A stretch of 64,000 nucleotides of DNA from Caenispirillum salinarum AK4 (GTDB lineage: Bacteria > Pseudomonadota > Alphaproteobacteria > Rhodospirillales > Rhodospirillaceae). The translations under genes and the position numbers were made by a program. The notes under the pieces are model-generated. The model saw only the letters and a program-made list of their open reading frames with translations. It did no database searches and had not been told where the DNA came from. Position 1 is the stretch's first letter, and each line of letters opens with the position of its first letter. Below are positions 58,147 through 64,000 of the stretch, piece by piece. The stretch is taken from contig NZ_ANHY01000010.1 in assembly GCF_000315795.1 (NCBI RefSeq), forward strand, positions 62,001 to 126,000, written 5' to 3'.

Positions 58147-59565
58147 TCAGCGGTGCGCCACGTCGAGCTTGTCGACGGTGTCGAACTCGAACTTGATCTC
58201 CTTCCAGGTCTCCATGGCGGTCTTCAGCTCGGGGCTGGCTTGCGCGGCGGCGGTCAGGATTTCCTTGCCCTCGCGCTCCAGATTGCGGCCCTCGTTGCGG
58301 GCCTGGACGCAGGCCTCCAGCGCCACGCGGTTGGCGGCGGCGCCGGCGGCATTGCCCCAGGGGTGACCGAGCGTGCCGCCGCCGAACTGCAGCACCGCGT
58401 CGTCGCCGAAGATCGACACCAGCGCCGGCATGTGCCAGACGTGGATGCCGCCCGAGGCCACCGGCAGCACGCCGGGCATCTGGCCCCAGTCCTGGTCGAA
58501 GAAAATGCCGCGCGAGCGGTCCTCGAACACGTAGCGGTCGCGCATCTGGTCGATCCAGCCCAGCGTCGCCTCGCGGTCGCCCTCCAGCTTGCCGACGACC
58601 GTGCCCGAGTGCAGGTGGTCGCCGCCCAGCAGGCGGAGCATCTTGGCCAGGATGCGGAAGTTGATGCCGTGGCGCGGGTTGCGGTCGATGACGCCGTGCA
58701 TGGCGCGGTGGACGTGCAGCAGCAGGCCGTTGTCGCGGCACCAGCGCGCCAGGCTGGAATGCGCCGCCCAGCCGACCGTCAGGTAGTCGCTCATGATGAT
58801 CGGCGTGCCGATCTCCTTGGCGTACTCGGCGCGCTTGAACATTTCCTCGATGTTGGGCGCCGTGACGTTCAGGTAGTGGCCCTTGCGCTCGCCGGTCTCC
58901 TTCTCGGCCTTCTCGATGGCCTCCTGGCAGAAGTCGAAACGGTCGCGCCAGCGCATGAAGGGCTGGGAGTTGACGTTCTCGTCATCCTTGGTGAAATCCA
59001 GGCCGCCGCGCAGGCATTCATAGACCGCCCGGCCGTAGTTCTTGGCGGACAGGCCCAGCTTCGGCTTGATGGTGCAGCCCAGCAGCGGACGGCCGTACTT
59101 GTCCATCTTGTCGCGCTCCACCTGGATGCCGTGCGGTGGACCGTCGCAGGTGGTGACGAACCACAGCGGAAAGCGCACGTCCTCCAGCCGCAGCGCCCGC
59201 ACGGCCTTGAAGCCGAACACGTTGCCCACCAGCGAGGTGAACACGTTCACCACCGAACCTTCCTCGAACAGCCCCATGGGATAGGCGATGAAGGCATAGA
59301 AGGCCTCGTCGTCGCCGGGAACGTCCTCCAACGCATAGGCCCGGCCCTTGTAGTATTCCAGGTCGGTCAGCAGGTCGGTCCAGACCGTCGTCCAGGTGCC
59401 CGTGGAGCTTTCGGCGGCGACGGCGGCGGCAGCTTCCTCGCGCGGGACGCCCGGCTGCGGGGTGATCTTGAAGACCGCCAGGAAATCGCTTTCCTTGGGG
59501 ATGTAATGCGGCTCCCAGTACGTCTCGCGGTACTGCTTGACGCCGGCGGTGAACATCTTGCCCAT
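58147..59565 (-). CDS. cbbL: RuBisCO large subunit, form IA
   Basis: 472 aa. Fixes CO2 onto ribulose-1,5-bisphosphate in the cytoplasm. Active-site segments: [17 protein letters not shown], the carbamylated lysine in [42 protein letters not shown] and loop 6 context, and [15 protein letters not shown]. The N terminus ([20 protein letters not shown]) and absence of carboxysome genes with cbbQ/cbbO downstream indicate the form IAq kind. It heads the cbbLSQO unit; the 121-base upstream gap holds the promoter and a palindrome suited to a LysR-type activator. No phosphoribulokinase in the window. Confidence 0.97.
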   Translation of the reverse strand: MGKMFTAGVKQYRETYWEPHYIPKESDFLAVFKITPQPGVPREEAAAAVAAESSTGTWTTVWTDLLTDLEYYKGRAYALEDVPGDDEAFYAFIAYPMGLFEEGSVVNVFTSLVGNVFGFKAVRALRLEDVRFPLWFVTTCDGPPHGIQVERDKMDKYGRPLLGCTIKPKLGLSAKNYGRAVYECLRGGLDFTKDDENVNSQPFMRWRDRFDFCQEAIEKAEKETGERKGHYLNVTAPNIEEMFKRAEYAKEIGTPIIMSDYLTVGWAAHSSLARWCRDNGLLLHVHRAMHGVIDRNPRHGINFRILAKMLRLLGGDHLHSGTVVGKLEGDREATLGWIDQMRDRYVFEDRSRGIFFDQDWGQMPGVLPVASGGIHVWHMPALVSIFGDDAVLQFGGGTLGHPWGNAAGAAANRVALEACVQARNEGRNLEREGKEILTAAAQASPELKTAMETWKEIKFEFDTVDKLDVAHR

Positions 59566-59639
59566 GGTTTCACTCCCTGTGATGGCGCCGCGGAGCCTCG
59601 GCGCCCCGTCGTTGATGGCTTCGACGGTACGGGAGCTGG

Positions 59640-59690
59640 TCTATAAAGAAAAATTAGATGTTTTGAGCTTTGCGATAAGCTTGGGCTTAT
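59640..59690 (-). promoter_or_regulatory. Candidate cbb promoter with LysR-type (CbbR-like) palindrome
   Basis: On the minus strand TATAGA (59645-59640) is a fair -10 in an otherwise unusual AT-rich patch; the matching -35 (GCTCAA) is poor, as expected for an activator-dependent promoter. ATAAGC-TTGG-GCTTAT (59675-59690), a perfect 6+6 palindrome, is centred about 50 bases before the inferred start and overlaps the last codons of the upstream LysR gene. This spacing fits CbbR binding, but the regulator gene itself was not found here. Confidence 0.5.
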
Positions 59691-60586
59691 AGGGCGCCCG
59701 CGCCGCCCAGCCGCTCCGCCAGGAAATCAACGAAGGCGCGGGTCTTGGGGGAAAGGTGGCGGCCCGGCGGGTAGACGGCGAACAGGGTGCGTGGCTCGCC
59801 CTGGTGGTCGGGCAGCACCCGCGCGAGCCGCCCGGCCGCGATGTCATCCTCCACCAGCATGGCCGGAATCAGCGTGATGCCCATGCACGCCAGCAGCGCG
59901 TCGCGCAGGACGAGGCTGGAATCCGCCTTCATCACGCCGGGCACCTGCACCGGCCTTGTTCCTTCGGGTCCGTTCAGAACCCAGACGTCCGGCCGCTCGA
60001 CCTGGCTGTAGAGAAGACAGCGATGGCCCGGCAGGTCGCCCGGCGCCGTGGGGTGGCCGTGTGCGTCCAGATAAGCCGGTGCGGCACACAAGATGCGGCG
60101 CACGGTCGCCAGCCGCCGCGCGATCAGGGAAGAATCCGGCAGTTCGGCCCGGATGCGCAGGGCCACGTCGAAGCCTTCCTCCACCACGTCGACCACGCGA
60201 TCGGTCATCACCACGTCTACCCGCACGTCGGGATAGCGCGCCATGAAGTCGGGCAGCATGGGAGAGACATGGCGCAGACCGAAGGACATGGGCGCGTTCA
60301 CCCGCAGCACGCCGCGCGGTGCCCCCTGCAGCGCCGAGACGGCGGCCTCGGCCTCGTCGATGTCGTCAAGGATGCGGACGCAGCGCGCATGGTAGGCCCG
60401 TCCGGCCTCGGTGATGCTGAGCCGCCGCGTGGTGCGGCTGAGCAGAGAGGCGCCGAGCTGGCGCTCCAGTTCCGACACATGCTTGCTGACGGCGGCGCTC
60501 GACAGGCCCAGGTCGCGGGCGGCGCCGACGAAGCTGCCACGCTCCACGACGCGGCGGAAGGTGCGCATGAGGGCCAGCTTGTCCAC
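59687..60586 (-). CDS. LysR family transcriptional regulator (CrgA/DmlR-like)
   Basis: 299 aa. HTH at the very N terminus: LALMRTFRRVVERGSFVGAA and SSAAVSKHVSELERQLGASLLSR as two helices (given here SSAAVSKHVSELE). The effector domain begins GVLRVNAPMSFGLRHVSPML, the signature of the CrgA/DmlR subgroup that regulates neighbouring oxidoreductase or efflux genes, rather than CbbR. GTG start at 60586. It is divergent from the EamA/WrbA pair, its likely target, and lies upstream of cbbL in the same direction, where CbbR would normally be divergent. Read-through into cbbL is possible. Confidence 0.9.
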   Translation of the reverse strand: MDKLALMRTFRRVVERGSFVGAARDLGLSSAAVSKHVSELERQLGASLLSRTTRRLSITEAGRAYHARCVRILDDIDEAEAAVSALQGAPRGVLRVNAPMSFGLRHVSPMLPDFMARYPDVRVDVVMTDRVVDVVEEGFDVALRIRAELPDSSLIARRLATVRRILCAAPAYLDAHGHPTAPGDLPGHRCLLYSQVERPDVWVLNGPEGTRPVQVPGVMKADSSLVLRDALLACMGITLIPAMLVEDDIAAGRLARVLPDHQGEPRTLFAVYPPGRHLSPKTRAFVDFLAERLGGAGAL

Positions 60587-60612
60587 GAGCAGCGCTCCAT
60601 TCGTAACGGTTG

Positions 60613-60629
60613 GTGAATAGTATTATCAC
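60613..60629. promoter_or_regulatory. Candidate LysR operator in the LysR / EamA divergent gap
   Basis: GTGA (60613-60616) and TCAC (60626-60629) flank AT-rich ATAGTATTA, an imperfect 17-base dyad; outside it, TTCGT and ACGAA form a second symmetric pair (60599-60603 with 60627-60631). It lies 27 bases upstream of the LysR start and 79 bases upstream of the EamA start, suitable for control of both. Confidence 0.45.
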
Positions 60630-60707
60630 GAAGCTCCTGATTATCCACGGCGGGTTTAGGTGGCAGTGTTCCGGCATGGAAGAAACACCCCCCAAAGGAG
60701 CCTTCGG

Positions 60708-61589
60708 ATGCCCCGCCCGCTCGACATCCTGCTGACGGCCGCCGCCCCGGCGGTCTGGGGCAGCACCTATCTGGTCACCACCGAATTTTTGCCCGACGGC
60801 TACCCGCTGACGGTCGCCACCTTGCGCGCCCTGCCGGCGGGACTGCTGTTGCTGCTGTTGGTGCGGCGCCTGCCGCGCGGCGTCTGGATCGGCCGCGTGC
60901 TGATGCTGGGGGCGCTGAATTTTTCGGTCTTCTGGTGGATGCTGTTCGTCGCCGCCTATCGCCTTCCCGGCGGCGTCGCGGCCACGGTCGGCGCGCTTCA
61001 GGCGCTGGTGGTCATCGTCCTCGCCCGCCTGCTGCTGGGCGCGCCGATCCGTGTGCCTTCGGTCCTGGCCGCCGTGGCGGGAGTGGGCGGCGTCGCCATG
61101 CTGATCCTGGGCCCGGCCGCCGCGCTGGACCCGCTGGGGATCGCCGCGGCCCTGGCCGGAGCCGTCTCCATGGCCGGGGGAACGGTCCTCAGCCGTCGCT
61201 GGCAGCCGCCGGTCTCTCCGCTGACCTTCACCGCCTGGCAGTTGACTGCCGGCGGCCTGCTCCTGCTGCCGGCAGCGCTGCTTCTGGAGCCGGCCCTACC
61301 GCCGCTGACGGCCGCCAACGGCCTGGGGCTGGCATACCTGGGCCTGATCGGCGGGGCGCTGACCTACCTGCTGTGGTTCCGCGGCATTCCGCGCATCGAA
61401 CCCGCCGCCATCGCGCCCCTGGGCTTTCTCAGCCCCCTGACGGCGGTGGTGCTGGGCTGGCTGGTGCTGGAGCAGACGCTGACACCCGTCCAGGCGACCG
61501 GCATGGCGGTGGTTCTCGGCAGCGTCTGGCTTGCCCAGCGCGCCCAGCGCCCGCCACCCGCCGCCGCGCTGGCAACCGCCTCCCGCTGA
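60708..61589 (+). CDS. EamA-family (DMT) transporter
   Basis: 293 aa with ten membrane helices in two EamA repeats. The first repeat starts [20 protein letters not shown], the second [21 protein letters not shown]; the typical C-terminal [19 protein letters not shown] is present. Drug/metabolite exporter of amino acids or other small compounds; substrate unknown. The ATG at 60708 has AAAGGAG at good distance; the upstream frame to 60660 is not membrane-like. Probably co-transcribed with wrbA (41-base gap) and controlled by the divergent LysR protein. Confidence 0.9.
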   Translation: MPRPLDILLTAAAPAVWGSTYLVTTEFLPDGYPLTVATLRALPAGLLLLLLVRRLPRGVWIGRVLMLGALNFSVFWWMLFVAAYRLPGGVAATVGALQALVVIVLARLLLGAPIRVPSVLAAVAGVGGVAMLILGPAAALDPLGIAAALAGAVSMAGGTVLSRRWQPPVSPLTFTAWQLTAGGLLLLPAALLLEPALPPLTAANGLGLAYLGLIGGALTYLLWFRGIPRIEPAAIAPLGFLSPLTAVVLGWLVLEQTLTPVQATGMAVVLGSVWLAQRAQRPPPAAALATASR

Positions 61590-61630
61590 CACGTAACCGC
61601 TTGCAACACCCCCGCAATCTGGAGGTCCCC

Positions 61631-62263
61631 ATGACCAAGGTTCTCGTTCTCTATTACTCGGCCTACGGCCACATCGCGACGATGGCCCGGGCCGCCGCCG
61701 ACGGGGCCCGCACCGCGGGCGCCGACGTGACGGTGTTGCGCGTGCCCGAAACCCTGGACGAGGCAACACGGGCCGCCGCCGGCATCATTCCCGACCCGGA
61801 GCCCGTCGCGGTGCCGGCCGACCTGCCGGACTACGATGCCATCCTGTTCGGCACGCCGACACACTTCGGCACCATGGCGGGACAGATGAAGGCCTTCCTG
61901 GACAGCCTTGGCGGCCTGTGGGCCCGGAACGCCCTGGTGGGCAAGGCGGCCGGCGTCTTCACGTCGAGCCAGAGCCAGCACGGCGGGCAGGAGCACACGC
62001 TCTTGTCCACCCAGGCGGCCCTGCTGCACCTGGGCATGGTGATCGTCGGCCTGCCCTATACCTTCACCGGGCAGACGCGCATGGACGAGATCACCGGCGG
62101 ATCACCCTATGGCGCGACGACCCTGGCCGGCGGCGCCGACGGCGGATCACGCACGCCGTCGGCGACCGAACTGGACGGCGCGCGCTTTCAAGGGCGCCAT
62201 GTGGCGGAGATCGCCGCGGCCCTGGCAACGGGCCGTCCCGCCCGCAGCCCCGTTCCGGCCTGA
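61631..62263 (+). CDS. wrbA: NAD(P)H:quinone oxidoreductase WrbA type
   Basis: 210 aa flavodoxin-like protein that reduces quinones by two electrons. FMN phosphate loop [14 protein letters not shown] (residues 5-18), the WrbA-specific [19 protein letters not shown], and the isoalloxazine-contact [15 protein letters not shown] are present, as is [17 protein letters not shown]-like [19 protein letters not shown] at 61631 with an ideal GGAGGT. Ends five bases before the convergent S41 protease stop. Together with the exporter it may form an oxidative or quinone-stress response unit. Confidence 0.94.
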   Translation: MTKVLVLYYSAYGHIATMARAAADGARTAGADVTVLRVPETLDEATRAAAGIIPDPEPVAVPADLPDYDAILFGTPTHFGTMAGQMKAFLDSLGGLWARNALVGKAAGVFTSSQSQHGGQEHTLLSTQAALLHLGMVIVGLPYTFTGQTRMDEITGGSPYGATTLAGGADGGSRTPSATELDGARFQGRHVAEIAAALATGRPARSPVPA

Positions 62264-62267
62264 GCGC

Positions 62268-63869
62268 TTACGGCTCCAGCGTGGCGTGCTGGGTCTGGAC
62301 GCTGGCGTCGCGGATCAGGCCCAGTGCCACGTCGATGTCGGTGTCCATGCCCGTGCGGTTCTCGCGCGCGCAAGCCTCGCGGAGGGTTTCGCGTTCCGCC
62401 TCGGCGTCGAGGGGCACCGTCTCCCAGCGCGCTTCCACCGCCTCGGCCACCGGCGTGCCGATGCTGGCCGTCATGGCCGTGGCGGGGATGAAGCCGCCGG
62501 CGTCCGCGTCCTCCAGCGGCTCCGCCACGCCCGACAGGCAGAGCGACGGCATGACGCCCAGGCCCTGGATAGCGTAGCCGGCGGGGCTGTGGAAGCGCGA
62601 CCAGGTCAGCTTCAACTCCCCCTGGTTGGGCAGGCGGACGATGGTCTGCACCGTGCCCTTGCCGTAGCTGTTGGTGCCCACCAGCATGGCCCGGCCGCTG
62701 TCCTTGAGCGCGGCGGCCAGGATTTCCGACGACGAGGCCGAGCGCCCGTCCACCAGCACCACCAGCGGGCGGCCCTTCAGCAGATCGCCGGGACCGGCGG
62801 TATAGGCCTGCAGGCTGCCGGGGTGCCGGCCGCGGGTGGAGACGATGGGACCGCCTTCGAGGAACAGATCCGCCACGCCATAGGCCTGGTCCAGCAGCCC
62901 GCCCGGATTGCCGCGCAAATCGAGCACCGCGCCGGCCAGCCGGGGATCGGCCGCCAGAGCATCCGCGACCGCGTCACGGACCGAGGCCGTGGTGGCGATG
63001 TTGAAGCGACGCACCCGCACCACCGCCACGCCATCGCGCACCTCGGCCTCCACCGAGGGCGGCACCACCTTGTCGCGCACGATCGTGACGTTCCGCGCCG
63101 GCCCGTCGGCACGGACGACGGTCAGGGCGACCTCCGTATGGCGCGGCCCGCGCAGGCGGCGGCTCATTTCGGCCAGTTCCAGGTCAGCCAGCGCAGCGCC
63201 GTCGGCGTGGGTGATCAGGTCGCCGGGGCGCAGAAGGCCATCCGACGGACCTTCGGCCATGACCTCCTTGATGCGGATCGGCCCGCCGTCGCGCACGTAG
63301 CGCACGCCGATACCGGAAAAGCCGTTGCGACGGGAGCGCTGCTTCTCCGCGTCGCCGGGAGAATCATAGCGGCTGTGGGCGTCCATGCCTTCCAGCGCGG
63401 CGTCCATGATGGCTTCATGGATCGCCTCCAGATCGGCCGCCGCCAAGGCTGTGCTGTGGTGGCGCATCTCGCGGGCGACCACGGCCACCATGCCGGCCCA
63501 GGTGCGGGCGATCTCGTCCTCCGGCAGCGGTGCGCCCAGAACCTCGAGCCCGTCGACGCTCAGCAGCGCCGCCCCGTCCTTGACCGCCACCGATACGGCG
63601 GGGTCGATTGTCGACAGCCCGTCGAGCCCGGCCACCGCGAGTTCGGGGATGGAGCGCGGCTCGATGGCGCGGTCGTGGATGGCCTGGAAGCCCCGGCGCA
63701 GCAGGGTCGCCGTCTGGCCGAAATCGGCGTCTTCGGTGGCGAAAGGCGCCACCGGAGCCGGCGTGGCCGCGGCCGGTGCGGCCGGTGCGGCGGCGGTGGC
63801 GGGCACACCGGTGGGCAGAACGGCAGCCAGCCCCAGGGCCAGCCCCGCGAACAGGGACGATCGGACCAT
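62268..63869 (-). CDS. S41 family periplasmic protease (C-terminal-processing-like)
   Basis: 533 aa. Signal peptide (SLFAGLALGLAAVLPTGVPA) and Ala/Pro-rich linker, an unrecognised N-terminal domain (about 45-165), a PDZ domain (SGIGVRYVRDGGPIRI, GLLRPGDLITHADGAALADL) and the S41 catalytic domain: VLDLRGNPGGLLDQAYGVAD, nucleophile Ser in LVDGRSASSSEILAAAL and the general-base Lys in TNSYGKGTVQTIVRL. All catalytic residues are intact. A C-terminal region with cysteines (PSLCLSGVAE, REACARENR) follows. Likely processes or degrades envelope proteins. ATG at 63869; 63870-64000 carries its leader and shows no other gene. Confidence 0.92.
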   Translation of the reverse strand: MVRSSLFAGLALGLAAVLPTGVPATAAAPAAPAAATPAPVAPFATEDADFGQTATLLRRGFQAIHDRAIEPRSIPELAVAGLDGLSTIDPAVSVAVKDGAALLSVDGLEVLGAPLPEDEIARTWAGMVAVVAREMRHHSTALAAADLEAIHEAIMDAALEGMDAHSRYDSPGDAEKQRSRRNGFSGIGVRYVRDGGPIRIKEVMAEGPSDGLLRPGDLITHADGAALADLELAEMSRRLRGPRHTEVALTVVRADGPARNVTIVRDKVVPPSVEAEVRDGVAVVRVRRFNIATTASVRDAVADALAADPRLAGAVLDLRGNPGGLLDQAYGVADLFLEGGPIVSTRGRHPGSLQAYTAGPGDLLKGRPLVVLVDGRSASSSEILAAALKDSGRAMLVGTNSYGKGTVQTIVRLPNQGELKLTWSRFHSPAGYAIQGLGVMPSLCLSGVAEPLEDADAGGFIPATAMTASIGTPVAEAVEARWETVPLDAEAERETLREACARENRTGMDTDIDVALGLIRDASVQTQHATLEP

Positions 63870-64000
63870 TTTCGCTCTACTCTCCTCGGGAGGGGCGCCG
63901 TCGCGCGCCCTCGCGTTGGCCTAGCTCTTGTGGCTAGTTTCCTCCCTCGAAGGGTACAGAGGATGATCCCGAAAGTTCAACACGCCGCTGCAAAAAGTAA

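Noticed and set aside
57680-58741. Upstream extension of the cbbQ frame through cbbS and into cbbL
   Set aside because: The extension is Arg/Pro-rich out-of-frame translation of cbbS and cbbL; the CbbQ family start is at 57679.
59687-60586. LysR gene as CbbR
   Set aside because: N-terminal effector-domain signature GVLRVNAPMSFG is of the CrgA/DmlR group and the gene is not divergent from cbbL.
1-64000. tRNA, rRNA, CRISPR arrays, transposase or integrase genes
   Set aside because: Looked for T-loop patterns, direct-repeat arrays and DDE/tyrosine recombinase motifs by eye; none found. A covariance-model scan would be decisive for tRNAs.

Overview
The window is a very GC-rich chromosomal segment, tightly packed, with many 4-base start/stop overlaps (GTGA, ATGA). 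It looks alphaproteobacterial, probably Rhodospirillales or a close relative. The indicators are a MipZ division-site ATPase, a possible NepR-like small protein, form IA RuBisCO with CbbQ/CbbO, a biotin pyruvate carboxylase, and short palindromic intergenic repeats of the 'CCTGC-TTTC-GCAGG' kind. No tRNA, rRNA, CRISPR, prophage or transposase gene was seen.

Region 1 (1-11204): a truncated secreted polysaccharide-lyase-like gene, then a long leftward unit. In transcription order it reads spermidine/putrescine-type ABC transporter (two permeases, Tat-exported binding protein, ATPase), class III aminotransferase, beta-keto acid cleavage enzyme (BKACE), FAD oxidoreductase and M20 deacylase, with a divergent LysR regulator. 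Together these read as uptake and stepwise breakdown of an unidentified N-substituted amine or amino acid. Region 2 (11212-17567): a DUF3179 protein, an orphan histidine kinase with a PhnD/TtrS-like sensor, and a leftward SRPBCC / zinc alcohol dehydrogenase / SDR trio framed by palindromic repeats.

Region 3 (17678-26472): a MoxR ATPase with a CoxE-type VWA protein and a proline-rich secreted protein, a lipoprotein, a membrane J-domain protein beside a second VWA protein, a MITE-like inverted repeat, MipZ, a cytoplasmic molybdopterin oxidoreductase, and a VUT/YhhQ-type queuosine-precursor transporter with a strong terminator. Region 4 (26499-36318): an L-2-hydroxyglutarate oxidase-like gene coupled to a GH114-like secreted protein, a ParDE module, an FmdB zinc ribbon protein, a nitronate monooxygenase, an acyl-CoA ligase, a ferric-iron binding protein with a Fur-like box and a structured 3' UTR, a lytic transglycosylase and the NepR-like small ORF.

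Region 5 (36428-48212): an EF-G-like GTPase with a changed G3 motif, several envelope or hypothetical proteins, a histidine phosphatase, a gamma-glutamylcyclotransferase, CcoG, and a CoA-binding domain fused to O-acetylhomoserine sulfhydrylase. Region 6 (48429-63869): pyruvate carboxylase divergent from a histidine kinase/response regulator pair, the RuBisCO operon cbbL-cbbS-cbbQ-cbbO, a LysR gene divergent from an EamA transporter and WrbA, and an S41 protease. CO2-fixing functions (RuBisCO, pyruvate carboxylase) therefore sit close together. All calls are from reading the sequence; no database search was run.
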